Numbered from the stretch's first letter, positions 18,103 through 26,471 are shown. The stretch: 57,455 nt of DNA from Geoalkalibacter sp. (GCF_030605225.1 NZ_JAUWAV010000027.1:1-57455); one strand, 5' to 3'. Notes: generated from the letters alone by a model not told the origin. Program-made: numbers and translations.

Positions 18103-18708
18103 ATGACGACCTGGATGAGCAGAATTTTGACCCTGGTATTGACCCTTCTGGTGGCGGCCGGTCTCGGGCGCGAAGCCGCGGCCTGCGTGGGCAAGACCCT
18201 GACCATCGGCACGACCGGCGGTGCTCAGCAGACCCTGCTGGCGGAAGTGGTTGCGCTGTTGATCACCGAGCGGACCGGCACCACCGTCAAGGTGGAGACC
18301 TTCGAGAGCTTCGAGCGCCTGCATCAGGCACAACTCAAGGCGGAGGTCGACATCACCATCGGCTACACCGCCCAGGGCCAGCTCGAGGTGCTGCGCGGCG
18401 AGCCCATCGCCGACGCCGCCGGGCTTTTTGAGGCGGTCAAGGCGCGCTACAATCAGGAGCTCAATCTGGTCTGGCTGGAACCCTTTGGTTTTGATCGCGG
18501 CGCCCAGGGCGAGACGGCGATTCCCGATCAGGCCGCACCGGTGGTGCGCAAGGACACCCTGCGCAAATTTCCCGCCCTGGCGCGGCTCATCAGCCGTCTC
18601 GGCGGCACCATCAACGAGGACACCCTTGCCCGGCTCGAGGAGCAATCCCAGGCGCAGGGCGCGCGCGACGTGGCGCGCACCTTTTTGCGCGACAATCGCC
18701 TGATCTGA
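18103..18708 (+). CDS. Short periplasmic binding protein of the glycine-betaine (OpuAC) type
   Basis: A 201-residue exported protein. After a signal peptide ending at EAAA, the segment KTLTIGTTGGAQQTLLAEVV with DITIGYTAQGQL resembles the type-II substrate-binding domains of osmoprotectant ABC systems (OpuAC/ProX). Those domains are usually about 260-290 residues, so this one is shortened. No ABC ATPase or permease gene is in the block. It may therefore be a ligand chaperone or sensor instead of a transporter part. It lies 28 nt after the beta-helix gene, with AAGGAG before the ATG. Confidence 0.65.
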   Translation: MTTWMSRILTLVLTLLVAAGLGREAAACVGKTLTIGTTGGAQQTLLAEVVALLITERTGTTVKVETFESFERLHQAQLKAEVDITIGYTAQGQLEVLRGEPIADAAGLFEAVKARYNQELNLVWLEPFGFDRGAQGETAIPDQAAPVVRKDTLRKFPALARLISRLGGTINEDTLARLEEQSQAQGARDVARTFLRDNRLI

Positions 18709-18730
18709 TTTCTTTCTTCAGGAGCTTGCC

Positions 18731-19654
18731 ATGACCTGTCTGGACCGGCGCGCCTTCGTGCGCCAGAGCCTGCAGGGCGCGTTGGCCGCGTCGGCTTTCG
18801 GCACCCTGCCGGTGCTCGACCTGCTGGCGCTGCCGGCGCGGGCCGCAAGCGCTCCTGTGGCGGTCGCCGTGCGCAAGGGCGGCGACATCGCGCAGCTGGT
18901 GGCCGACACCCTGGGCGCGCTGGGTGGCATGGGGCGCTTCGTGCGCCGCGGCGAAACCGTGGTGGTCAAGCCCAATATCGGCTGGGACCGGACCCCGGAG
19001 CAGGCCGCCAACACCGATCCGCTGGTGGTGCGCGCGGTGGTCGAGCACTGCCTGGAAGCCGGGGCGCGCAGCGTGCAGGTGTTTGATCGCAGCGCCAACG
19101 ATGCGCGGCGCTGCTATGTCAATTCCGGTATCGAGGCGGCGGTGAACGGTCTCAAATCCGAGCGGGTGCGGGTCGAGCACATGGATCGGCGCGCCTATCG
19201 CGACATCGCCATCGAGAAGGGGGAGGAACTGACCACCTGGCCTTTTTATCTGCCGGCCATCGAGGCCGATCGCTTTATCAACCTGCCCATCGCCAAGCAT
19301 CACGGGCTCTCGACCCTCACCCTCGGCCTCAAAAACATCATGGGCGTGATCGGCGGCAACCGCGGGGTGCTGCACCGGCGGCTCCCCGAATCCCTCGCCG
19401 ACATCAACACCGTGGTGCATTCGGATTTGACTCTGATCGACGCGGTGCGCATTCTGGTGGCCAACGGCCCGCAAGGGGGTCGGCTGGAGGATGTGCGGCA
19501 GACCGACACCCTGATCGCCTCGGCGGATATCGTCGCCGCCGATGCCGAAGCCTGCGCCTTGTTCGGCCATAAGCCCACGGACATCGAGATGATCACGGAA
19601 GCGGCCCGGCGCGGCCTGGGCACCCTTGATCCGGCCCGTATCGAACGGGTCTGA
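18731..19654 (+). CDS. Tat-exported DUF362 protein
   Basis: A 307-residue protein with a twin-arginine signal (DRRAFVRQSLQGALAASAFG) and a cleavage region PARAAS, so it is exported already folded, often a sign of a bound cofactor. The body is DUF362 (VVVKPNIGWDRTPEQAANTD; FINLPIAKHHGLSTLTLGLK; NIMGVIGGNR). DUF362 proteins often accompany 4Fe-4S ferredoxin domains, and here a polyferredoxin gene starts 2 nt downstream, so the two probably act together. The reaction is unknown. Good ribosome site (CAGGAG) before the ATG. Confidence 0.8.
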   Translation: MTCLDRRAFVRQSLQGALAASAFGTLPVLDLLALPARAASAPVAVAVRKGGDIAQLVADTLGALGGMGRFVRRGETVVVKPNIGWDRTPEQAANTDPLVVRAVVEHCLEAGARSVQVFDRSANDARRCYVNSGIEAAVNGLKSERVRVEHMDRRAYRDIAIEKGEELTTWPFYLPAIEADRFINLPIAKHHGLSTLTLGLKNIMGVIGGNRGVLHRRLPESLADINTVVHSDLTLIDAVRILVANGPQGGRLEDVRQTDTLIASADIVAADAEACALFGHKPTDIEMITEAARRGLGTLDPARIERV

Positions 19655-19656
19655 AC

Positions 19657-21189
19657 GTGCATCTTCGCCACCTGCGCATCGCCGTTCAGCTGGCCTGCCT
19701 GGGCGCTTTTCTTCTGCTGTTCCTGCTCACCGAGTATCGCGGCGAGGATGTTCTCGCCTATCCCGTCAGTCTGCTGTTTCGCATTGATCCCCTCGCCGCC
19801 CTGGCCGATGCCCTGGCGCCCGGCGCTTTCGGCTGGGCGCTTTTGTGGCCGGCGCTGCTCCTGGTGCTGCTGACCCTGGTGCTGGGACGCTTTTTTTGCG
19901 GCTGGGTCTGTCCCCTGGGTACCACCCTGGACGGCCTGGGTCGGATGCTGGGGCGCGGCACCATGGCGGCGGTTCCGTCCTGGCGGCGCATCAAATACTA
20001 TCTGCTTCTCTTTCTGTTCGTCGCGGGTCTGTTCGGTCTGCAACTCATCGGTCTCTTCGATCCCCTCGCCATTTTTCTGCGCACCCTCACCCTGAGCCTT
20101 TATCCCGCCTGGAATCTGGTGACCAATCAGGTGTTCGAGTGGCTGTATCACCGGCAGGTGCCCGTTTTGTCGCCCCTGGCCGATGCCGTCTACCCGTTCT
20201 TCGACAGCTATCTGCTGGCCTTTCATCCGCCGGCGTTCACCCTGGCGGTGTTCACCCTACTGGTGTTTTTCGCCATCCTCGCCCTGGAAAGGATCGAGCG
20301 GCGCTTCTGGTGCAAAAATCTCTGTCCCCTGGGCGCCCTGCTCGGGCTCTGCGCCCGGCATGCGCTGCTGCGGCGCGACCCTGACTCGCCCTGCGCCGAT
20401 TGCAGCGCCTGCCTGCGCGAATGCCGCGGCGGGGCGGCGACGAACGGCGGCCATCGCGGCGGCGAATGCCTTATGTGCATGGATTGCGAGGGGTTCTGCC
20501 CCCAGGGCCGGGTGCGCTGGAGGTTCGGCAATCTCAGGGCCGGGCAGGGCGTCGATCTGTCCAGGCGCGGCGTGCTGAGCTCCCTGGCCGCCGGTGTGGT
20601 GCTGGCGCCCGTGGCGGCAGGGACACCCGCGGTCTGGCAACGTCACTCCTACCTGTTGCGGCCGCCGGGCGCGGTGGCGGAGGAGGAATTCCAGGCGCGT
20701 TGCATCCGCTGCGGTGAATGCATGAAAGTCTGCATCGGCGGTGCTCTGCATCCCGCCCTGCTCGATGCCGGTCCCCTGGGTCTGTGGACGCCGGTGCTGG
20801 TGCCGCGCATCGGTTACTGCGAGTTCAATTGCACCCTGTGCGGTCAGGTCTGTCCGACCGGGGCTATCCGCCGTCTGAGCCTTGCGGAAAAGCACAAGAC
20901 GGTCATCGGCATCGCCTATTTCGATCAGAACCGCTGCATCCCTTTTGCGCGCGGCGAAGAGTGCCTGGTTTGCGAGGAACACTGTCCCACGGGCGAGAAG
21001 GCCATCGTCTTTGATGTGCGCGCGGTGCGGGTGGGTGATGAGGAGCGGCTGATCAAGCTGCCGCGCGTGGTGCGCAACCGCTGCATCGGCTGCGGCATCT
21101 GCGAAACGCGCTGTCCGGTGGCGGGCGTGAGTCCGGTGCGGGTCACCAACGAAGGCGAAAGCCGCCGTCCCCAGGATCCCTGGGCCTGA
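19657..21189 (+). CDS. Polyferredoxin: NapH-like membrane domain fused to NapG-like ferredoxin domain
   Basis: A 510-residue inner-membrane iron-sulfur protein. Residues 1-230 carry about five membrane helices with two NapH/NosR-type C-x3-CP motifs (FFCGWVCPLGTT, WCKNLCPLGALLG). Two ferredoxin-like cysteine sets follow (CADCSACLREC, CLMCMDCEGFCPQG). Then comes an internal SRRGVLSSLAAGVVLAPVAA stretch that looks like a Tat-type signal or membrane anchor. Finally there are four cysteine sets (CIRCGECMKVC, CEFNCTLCGQVCPTG, CLVCEEHCPTG, CIGCGICETRCP). This looks like NapH and NapG joined in one chain. It should pass electrons from the quinone pool or cytoplasm to a periplasmic partner. Start is GTG at 19657, 2 nt after the DUF362 gene. 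Confidence 0.85.
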   Translation: MHLRHLRIAVQLACLGAFLLLFLLTEYRGEDVLAYPVSLLFRIDPLAALADALAPGAFGWALLWPALLLVLLTLVLGRFFCGWVCPLGTTLDGLGRMLGRGTMAAVPSWRRIKYYLLLFLFVAGLFGLQLIGLFDPLAIFLRTLTLSLYPAWNLVTNQVFEWLYHRQVPVLSPLADAVYPFFDSYLLAFHPPAFTLAVFTLLVFFAILALERIERRFWCKNLCPLGALLGLCARHALLRRDPDSPCADCSACLRECRGGAATNGGHRGGECLMCMDCEGFCPQGRVRWRFGNLRAGQGVDLSRRGVLSSLAAGVVLAPVAAGTPAVWQRHSYLLRPPGAVAEEEFQARCIRCGECMKVCIGGALHPALLDAGPLGLWTPVLVPRIGYCEFNCTLCGQVCPTGAIRRLSLAEKHKTVIGIAYFDQNRCIPFARGEECLVCEEHCPTGEKAIVFDVRAVRVGDEERLIKLPRVVRNRCIGCGICETRCPVAGVSPVRVTNEGESRRPQDPWA

Positions 21190-21263
21190 CCGGGGCGCCT
21201 TGCAATTTGCAAGGATTGCGATACCTTGGCGGTAAAGCAAACCTTCTGCCCTGGGAGCGACCC

Positions 21264-21557
21264 ATGGAAAACAACGAGAAGAAGGACGCCTACCGCAAGA
21301 AAATCGAGGCCCAGATCGAGGAGTGGGATGCGCAGATCGATCTGCTCAAGGCGCGCGCCAAAAAGGCCGGCGCCGAGATGCAGCTCAAACTCGAACGGCA
21401 GATCGAGGAGCTCAAGGCGCGTCGCGAGGATGTACGTGCTCATCTGGCCGAATTGCACAAGGCGGGCGATGATGCCTGGCACAGGGTGCGCGACGGTCTC
21501 GACAAGGCCCTCGGCGAGCTCAGGAGCGCCTGGGACAAAATCAAGGAACGTTTTTAG
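21264..21557 (+). CDS. Small coiled-coil protein
   Basis: A 97-residue, highly charged, all-helical protein with no cysteine, signal peptide or membrane segment (KIEAQIEEWDAQIDLLKARA, KLERQIEELKARREDVRAHL). Heptad spacing is evident through most of the chain. Small proteins of this kind (sll1863-like stress family or similar) are common in Geobacter relatives and have no assigned function. The ATG at 21264 is preferred because GGGAGCGACCC lies just before it; an in-frame start at 21207 has no support. It is 74 nt after the polyferredoxin gene and may be co-transcribed. Confidence 0.7.
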   Translation: MENNEKKDAYRKKIEAQIEEWDAQIDLLKARAKKAGAEMQLKLERQIEELKARREDVRAHLAELHKAGDDAWHRVRDGLDKALGELRSAWDKIKERF

Positions 21558-21639
21558 CGGAAGCGGATGCTGAAGTAAGGTGGTTCCGGCAGGGAGGGCG
21601 GGTCGGCGATTTCCGGATTTGTCTCGGCGAAGAGGGCTC

Positions 21640-22563
21640 TTAAAGATCGGCCATGCTGCGGATGCAGTTGCGACCTTCGTTCTTGGCCTTGTAGAGGGCA
21701 TCGTCGGCGAGGCGGATCAGGTCATCCACTGAGTTGATATGGGGATGGGGGGCACAGGCCACCCCGAGACTCACGGTGAGCTTCTGCCCGGCCATGGCAC
21801 CCTCGAACTGAAGTTGCCCGGCTTCCTTGCGGATGCGCTCGGCGACGTGCAGGGCGCGGTCGAGTTCCGTTTCGGGCAGCACCAGGGCGAATTCCTCTCC
21901 GCCGTAGCGGGCGGCCAGATCGTATTCGCGCAGATGACGGCGCAGCAGATGGGCCATGTCCGTCAGAACCTCGTCGCCCACCTGATGTCCGTAGGTGTCG
22001 TTGATTTTCTTGAAATGGTCGATGTCGACCATGATCAGGGCGAAGGGCATGCCGGCGCGGTCGCTGCGCTTGAATTCGCGGGACAGCGTGTCCATCAGAT
22101 GACGCCGGTTGGAGAGTTTGGTCAGGGGGTCGGTGTTGGACAATTCCAACAGCAGTTGGTTGCTCTCCTTGAGATTGTCCTGCAGGGACTTGATCTTGAG
22201 CTGAACCTTGACCCGCGCCACCAACTCGCCCGGATCGAAAGGCTTGGTTACATAATCACTGGCGCCCAATTCCAGGCCGCGGATCTTGTCCTCGCGATTT
22301 TCCTTGCCGGTGAGCATGATCACCGGAATGTCGCGCAGCTCCTCGCGGGTCTTGACCATGGCCAGAAACTTGAAGCCGTCGATGCCGGGCATATCCACGT
22401 CGCACAGCACCACATCGACGGGTTGAGCCAAGATTTTCTTGAAACCCTCAAGTCCATCGCCCGCTTCATGATAATGCCGGAACAGGGAGGTTTGCTGGAG
22501 GATGTCCAGAATGTGCTGGCGACCGACCTTGGAGTCGTCGATGATGAGCAGGGAGCTTTCCAT
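21640..22563 (-). CDS. Response regulator with diguanylate cyclase (GGDEF) output
   Basis: A 307-residue cytoplasmic protein: a receiver domain (residues about 1-125, phospho-acceptor D55 in VVLCDVDMPG, conserved D9-D10 and K in TKPFDP), a helical linker, and a GGDEF domain (about 140-305). The active signature is GGEEF, competent for making c-di-GMP from two GTP. The inhibitory I-site RxxD (REYD) lies five residues before it, so product inhibition is likely. This is a PleD/WspR-like single-receiver architecture. No histidine kinase gene is adjacent. It is transcribed convergently to the small coiled-coil gene. Confidence 0.92.
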   Translation of the reverse strand: MESSLLIIDDSKVGRQHILDILQQTSLFRHYHEAGDGLEGFKKILAQPVDVVLCDVDMPGIDGFKFLAMVKTREELRDIPVIMLTGKENREDKIRGLELGASDYVTKPFDPGELVARVKVQLKIKSLQDNLKESNQLLLELSNTDPLTKLSNRRHLMDTLSREFKRSDRAGMPFALIMVDIDHFKKINDTYGHQVGDEVLTDMAHLLRRHLREYDLAARYGGEEFALVLPETELDRALHVAERIRKEAGQLQFEGAMAGQKLTVSLGVACAPHPHINSVDDLIRLADDALYKAKNEGRNCIRSMADL

Positions 22564-22759
22564 GCGTGAAATTTAGACCTTAAAAAAATTAATTTGTTTC
22601 AATGATATTGGAGCCGCCGATTTTTGTAAAGGGAAAAAGAAACCTTGCTAGGAAAGATGAAATTTTTCTCCGAGCTTATTTAGTACCGAACCTTGCCGTT
22701 GAAATTTTACTCCGACTAAATTTTCGGCGCTCTTGATCGGGTGGCGCGAGAGGCGGTCC

Positions 22760-23965
22760 ATGAACAGAAATCATTATGATTTCGCGGTGGTCGGCGGGGG
22801 GATCGTCGGGTTGGCGACGGCCTGGACGCTGGTTCAGAGCGGCGAGTCCTCCCTGGTCCTACTGGAGAAGGAAGCGCGCCTGGCCGAGCACCAGACCGGT
22901 CACAACAGCGGCGTCATCCACAGCGGTCTCTACTATCGGCCCGGCTCCCTCAAGGCGCGAAATTGCACGAGCGGTCGCGAGCAGCTCTACGCCTTTTGCC
23001 GCGAACAGGGAGTGCCCCATGAGGCCTGCGGCAAACTGGTGGTGGCCACGCGCGAGGAAGAGCTGCCGCGTCTTGACGAGTTGCAGCGCCGCGGCATGGA
23101 AAACGGGCTGGTCGGCATCCGGCGCCTTGCCGCAACGGAGTTGCACGACTTCGAACCCTGCGTCGCCGGAGTGGGCGGTCTGCATGTCCCGCAAACGGGA
23201 ATCGTTGATTTCGTGCGGGTGGCCGAAACCCTGGCCGCTCTCATCCGCCGTGGCGGGGCGGACATCCGTACCGGCTGGAATCTGCGGCACGTCAAGGATC
23301 AGGGCGATAGCTGGCAGCTCAGGGGTCCGGCCGGAGAGGTGCGTTGCCGGTTTCTCATCAACTGCGCCGGGTTGTTCAGCGATCGGGTGGCGCGATTGTG
23401 CGGCCTTGCGCCCGAGGTCCGAATCCTGCCTTTTCGCGGTGAGTATTACCGCCTACGGCCGCAGGCCGCGCGGCGGGTGCGTCATCTGATCTATCCGGTG
23501 CCCGATCCGGCCATGCCGTTTCTCGGCGTGCACCTGACCCGCATGAGTGACGGCCGGGTCGAGGCCGGCCCCAACGCGGTGTTGGCCTTGAAGCGCGAAG
23601 GCTACCGGCGCACCAGCTTCAGCCTCGGGGATGTTTGCGAAATGCTGGCCTATCCGGGGTTCTGGCGCATGGCCAGGCGGTTCTGGCGGGTGGGTGCGAA
23701 CGAATACCGGCGCTCCCTGAGCCGCCGCCTGTTTCTCGCCGATCTGCAACGCCTGGTGCCGACGCTGTGTCTCGAGGATCTGGCCGAACCCGGCGCCGGG
23801 GTGCGTGCGCAGGCCGTTGGGGTTACGGGGGAATTGATCGATGATTTCCGCATCGTTTCGGCGCCGCGCATGGTGCATGTGCTCAACGCGCCCTCGCCCG
23901 CGGCCACGGCGTCCCTGGCCATCGGGGCCGCCATCGTCGAGCGGGTGCGCGCCGTCGACGCCTAA
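22760..23965 (+). CDS. lhgO: L-2-hydroxyglutarate oxidase LhgO
   Basis: A 401-residue FAD enzyme of the DAO/LhgO family that oxidises L-2-hydroxyglutarate to 2-oxoglutarate with electrons going to the quinone pool. The FAD-binding fingerprint FAVVGGGIVGLATAW is at the N-terminus. The characteristic HNSGVIHSGLYYRPGSLKA, RGEYYRLRP and PFLGVHLTR segments are all present. The ATG at 22760 follows a GAGAGGCGG site; a TTG at 22733 would add nine residues without support. It stands alone, downstream of an AT-rich 196-nt gap (22564-22759) in which I see no defined promoter. A shared terminator follows. Confidence 0.92.
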   Translation: MNRNHYDFAVVGGGIVGLATAWTLVQSGESSLVLLEKEARLAEHQTGHNSGVIHSGLYYRPGSLKARNCTSGREQLYAFCREQGVPHEACGKLVVATREEELPRLDELQRRGMENGLVGIRRLAATELHDFEPCVAGVGGLHVPQTGIVDFVRVAETLAALIRRGGADIRTGWNLRHVKDQGDSWQLRGPAGEVRCRFLINCAGLFSDRVARLCGLAPEVRILPFRGEYYRLRPQAARRVRHLIYPVPDPAMPFLGVHLTRMSDGRVEAGPNAVLALKREGYRRTSFSLGDVCEMLAYPGFWRMARRFWRVGANEYRRSLSRRLFLADLQRLVPTLCLEDLAEPGAGVRAQAVGVTGELIDDFRIVSAPRMVHVLNAPSPAATASLAIGAAIVERVRAVDA

Positions 23966-23991
23966 AAAAACGCCCGGCGCGGAGCCGGGCG
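23964..23991 (-). terminator. Intrinsic terminator of the DAHP synthase gene
   Basis: CGCCCGGC-GCGGA-GCCGGGCG (23971-23991) with TTTTTTT on the minus strand (23970-23964). It lies 30 nt past the DAHP synthase stop and also touches the lhgO stop codon, separating the two convergent genes. Confidence 0.85.
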
Positions 23992-24021
23992 TGGGTTGAA
24001 CGCAGGGGGGCGCGGCGCGGG

Positions 24022-25092
24022 TTATTTCTCGAGCCTGCGGCCGCCGTGCTTTTTGAGCTGCGCCGCGGCGTGGCGCAGCATGCGCTCGGTCGTTTCCCAA
24101 TCGACGCACTTGTCGGTGATGGAGACGCCGTATTTGAGTTCCGCCAGGCTCTTGGCGATGGGCTGGTTGCCCGCGCCGAGATTACTCTCGATCATCAGGG
24201 CGCAGATGGAGCGGTTTCCGGCAAGCACCTGATCGATCACGTTGACCAGCACCTCTTCCTGTCGCTCGTGATTCTTGTAGCTGTTGGCATGGCTGCAATC
24301 GACCATGATCGCCTGGTTGAGCCCCGCCTTGGCGAGCATCTGCTCGGTTTTGACGATGTCCTCGGGAAAATAGTTGGGTTTGTCGTTGCCGCCGCGCAGC
24401 ACGATGTGCACGTCGGGATTGCCCGTGGTCTGCACGATGGCGCTGCGGCCCTCGTTGTTGATGCCGAGAAAACTGTGGGGGTGCAGGGCCGCGCCGATGG
24501 CGTCGATGGCGATCTGCAGGTTGCCGTCCGTGCCGTTCTTGAAACCGACGGGGAAGGACAGGCCGCTCGCCATCTCGCGATGGGTCTGGGATTCGGTGGT
24601 GCGCGCGCCGATGGCGCCCCAGCTGATGGTGTCGGCGAGATAATGGGGCGTGATGGGGTCGAGCATTTCACCGGCGACGGGCAACCCCAGCTCCGTGATG
24701 GCGCACAGCAGGCCGCGCGCCACGCCCAATCCCTTGGAGATCTGATGGGTGCCGTTGAGATCGGGGTCGTTGATCAGGCCCTTCCAGCCGATGGTGGTGC
24801 GCGGTTTCTCGAAATACACCCGCATGACCAGGAACAGCTGACCGATCAGTTCGCGATGCAGGCGGGCGAGGCGCTCGGCGTAATCCAGCGCGGCGCGCGG
24901 ATCGTGGATCGAGCAGGGGCCCACTACCACCATCAGGCGCGGATCGCGGTGGTAGAGAATATCGACGATCTGCCTGCGAAACTCCGTGACGTGGGCCGCG
25001 CCCCGCTCCGAGAGGGGAAAGACCTGTTTGAGATCATGGGGCGAGACGATGGGCGTGAGGGCTTTGACCTTGAGATTGCTGGTGCGGAACAT
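24022..25092 (-). CDS. aroG: 3-deoxy-7-phosphoheptulonate (DAHP) synthase, class I
   Basis: A 356-residue enzyme that condenses phosphoenolpyruvate and erythrose 4-phosphate, the first step of the shikimate pathway. It matches the AroF/G/H class throughout: LMVVVGPCSIHDPRAALDYA, MRVYFEKPRTTIGWKGLIND, GARTTESQTHREMASGLSFP, VGFKNGTDG, MVDCSHANSYKN and MIESNLGAGNQ. The metal and PEP ligands lie in those segments. The full N-terminal extension used for aromatic amino-acid feedback is present, but which amino acid inhibits cannot be read; the symbol is therefore approximate. It is monocistronic, with its own promoter and terminator. Confidence 0.94.
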   Translation of the reverse strand: MFRTSNLKVKALTPIVSPHDLKQVFPLSERGAAHVTEFRRQIVDILYHRDPRLMVVVGPCSIHDPRAALDYAERLARLHRELIGQLFLVMRVYFEKPRTTIGWKGLINDPDLNGTHQISKGLGVARGLLCAITELGLPVAGEMLDPITPHYLADTISWGAIGARTTESQTHREMASGLSFPVGFKNGTDGNLQIAIDAIGAALHPHSFLGINNEGRSAIVQTTGNPDVHIVLRGGNDKPNYFPEDIVKTEQMLAKAGLNQAIMVDCSHANSYKNHERQEEVLVNVIDQVLAGNRSICALMIESNLGAGNQPIAKSLAELKYGVSITDKCVDWETTERMLRHAAAQLKKHGGRRLEK

Positions 25093-25173
25093 GGCTGAAT
25101 CATCCCCCTGTCGTTCAAGGTTGTGGGGTCGGGCGCGATAGGCCCGCGGAGCGCGCTGGAATGAGAATAGGGC

Positions 25174-25203
25174 ACTTTACGCGAAGCCTCGCGCCCTTGT
25201 CAA
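25174..25203 (-). promoter_or_regulatory. Promoter of the DAHP synthase gene
   Basis: On the minus strand TTGACA (25203-25198) and TAAAGT (25179-25174) are 18 bp apart. It lies back to back with the yggT promoter at 25237. Confidence 0.6.
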
Positions 25204-25236
25204 ACGCGCGATTGGTTCGGCGCGTCGCCGCGACGA

Positions 25237-25266
25237 TTGACAGGCCGGGCGCCCTTCCGGTATAAG
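25237..25266 (+). promoter_or_regulatory. Promoter of the yggT-divIVA-yggU group
   Basis: Consensus TTGACA (25237-25242) and TATAAG (25261-25266), 18 bp apart, about 50 nt before the yggT start. Confidence 0.7.
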
Positions 25267-25316
25267 AAGCTATTTAAATTCAGCAATTTCCGCGACGTCG
25301 AGAAAGGTTCGAGATC

Positions 25317-25613
25317 ATGGATGTCTTTGCAGGCCTATTGGTGGCGGCGGTTCGTATCCTCAACCTGGCCATCCAGCTTTATATCTATGTGGTGATCGCC
25401 CGGGCCATCGTCTCTTGGGTGAGTCCCGATCCCTACAACCCCATCGTGCGTTTTCTCTACAACCTCACCGACCCGGTGCTCAACCGCATTCGGCGGGTGC
25501 TGCCGTTGCAGTTCGGCGGCCTCGATCTGTCGCCCATCGCGTTGATCTTCGGTCTTTACCTGGTCATGACCCTGCTCAATTCCCTCATTTATCGCATCGC
25601 CGTCGGCGTGTAG
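25317..25613 (+). CDS. YggT-family membrane protein
   Basis: A 98-residue integral membrane protein of the YggT family (PF02325). Two hydrophobic hairpin segments (LLVAAVRILNLAIQLYIYVV and LSPIALIFGLYLVMTLLNSL) flank the conserved cytoplasmic-side motif SWVSPDPYNPIVRFLYNLTD. In many bacteria yggT lies beside divIVA/sepF and cell-division genes, as here. It is linked to osmotic tolerance or septum/plastid-division functions without a defined activity. It is first of a three-gene unit, 16 nt ahead of divIVA. Confidence 0.9.
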   Translation: MDVFAGLLVAAVRILNLAIQLYIYVVIARAIVSWVSPDPYNPIVRFLYNLTDPVLNRIRRVLPLQFGGLDLSPIALIFGLYLVMTLLNSLIYRIAVGV

Positions 25614-25629
25614 GTCAGGGGCTATTTTC

Positions 25630-26181
25630 ATGGCAATCACGCCGATTGATATTCAGCAGCACCAGTTCAAGTCGCAGCTCTTCGGTTACGACAAATCCGG
25701 CGTCGACCGCTTTCTCGAGTTGGTGGCCGAGGAAATGGAGCGCGTGCATCGCCAGTATCAGGAGGTGCGCGAGGAGCTCTCCCGCACCCGCGCCACCCTC
25801 GAAGAGATGCGCGCGCGCGAGGCGACCCTCAAGGAAACCCTCATGACCGCCCAGAAAGTCACCGACGATCTGCGCGCCAACGCCCGCAAGGAGGCCGAGG
25901 TGATCATCGCCGACGCCCGGGTGCGCGCCGAGCAGATCGTCAGCGAGGCGGAAAAGCGTCGCTTGCAGCTGATCGGCGAGATCCAGGAGACCAAGCGGCA
26001 GAAGGTGGCCTTTGAGACCGGACTGCGCGCTCTCATCGAAAGTCATCTGCGCCTGCTCGGTCTCGACACCCTGAGCGTCACGGCCGGTCCGCCGAGCGAA
26101 GGTCTGTTGGAGCAGCCCGAGGAACTGGAGGATTTTGCCGATTTGCTGGCCGAGGACGAGGTGCGGGACGACAGACCATGA
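25630..26181 (+). CDS. divIVA: DivIVA-domain protein
   Basis: A 183-residue cytoplasmic coiled-coil protein. The N-terminal DivIVA lipid-binding segment (TPIDIQQHQFKSQLFGYDKS, then GVDRFLELVAEEMER) is followed by a long coiled coil (residues about 30-140) and an acidic tail rich in Leu and Glu. DivIVA proteins bind negatively curved membranes and organise poles or septa. In delta-proteobacterial lineages its exact role is not defined. It overlaps yggU by 4 nt (ATGA), so the two are translationally coupled. Confidence 0.9.
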   Translation: MAITPIDIQQHQFKSQLFGYDKSGVDRFLELVAEEMERVHRQYQEVREELSRTRATLEEMRAREATLKETLMTAQKVTDDLRANARKEAEVIIADARVRAEQIVSEAEKRRLQLIGEIQETKRQKVAFETGLRALIESHLRLLGLDTLSVTAGPPSEGLLEQPEELEDFADLLAEDEVRDDRP

Positions 26182-26471
26182 GTCCCGCGCTTTCGCAAAC
26201 CGCCGAGGGCGTCGTCCTGGCCGTGCACGTGCAGCCGCGCGCCTGCCGCAACGAGATCGCCGGCCTTCAGGGCGATGAATTGCGCGTGCGCCTGACCTCG
26301 CCGCCGGTGGACGGCGCCGCCAATCAGCTCTGCTGCGAGTTTCTCGCCGGGCTTTGCGGCCTGCCCAAATCACGGGCCGTGCTGCTCAGCGGCTCCCGCT
26401 CCCGTCACAAGCGCCTGTTGCTGCGCGGCCTGACCCTAGCCGAAGCGCGCCGCGCTCTGAACTGCGACTGA
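26178..26471 (+). CDS. DUF167/YggU-family protein
   Basis: A 97-residue alpha/beta protein of the DUF167 (YggU) family. The recognisable parts are VLAVHVQPRACRNEIAGLQG, LRVRLTSPPVDGAANQLCCE and SGSRSRHKRLLLRGL. Structures are known for the family but no function. It commonly follows yggT, consistent with this operon. Its ATG overlaps the divIVA stop codon (ATGA). Confidence 0.9.
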   Translation: MSPALSQTAEGVVLAVHVQPRACRNEIAGLQGDELRVRLTSPPVDGAANQLCCEFLAGLCGLPKSRAVLLSGSRSRHKRLLLRGLTLAEARRALNCD

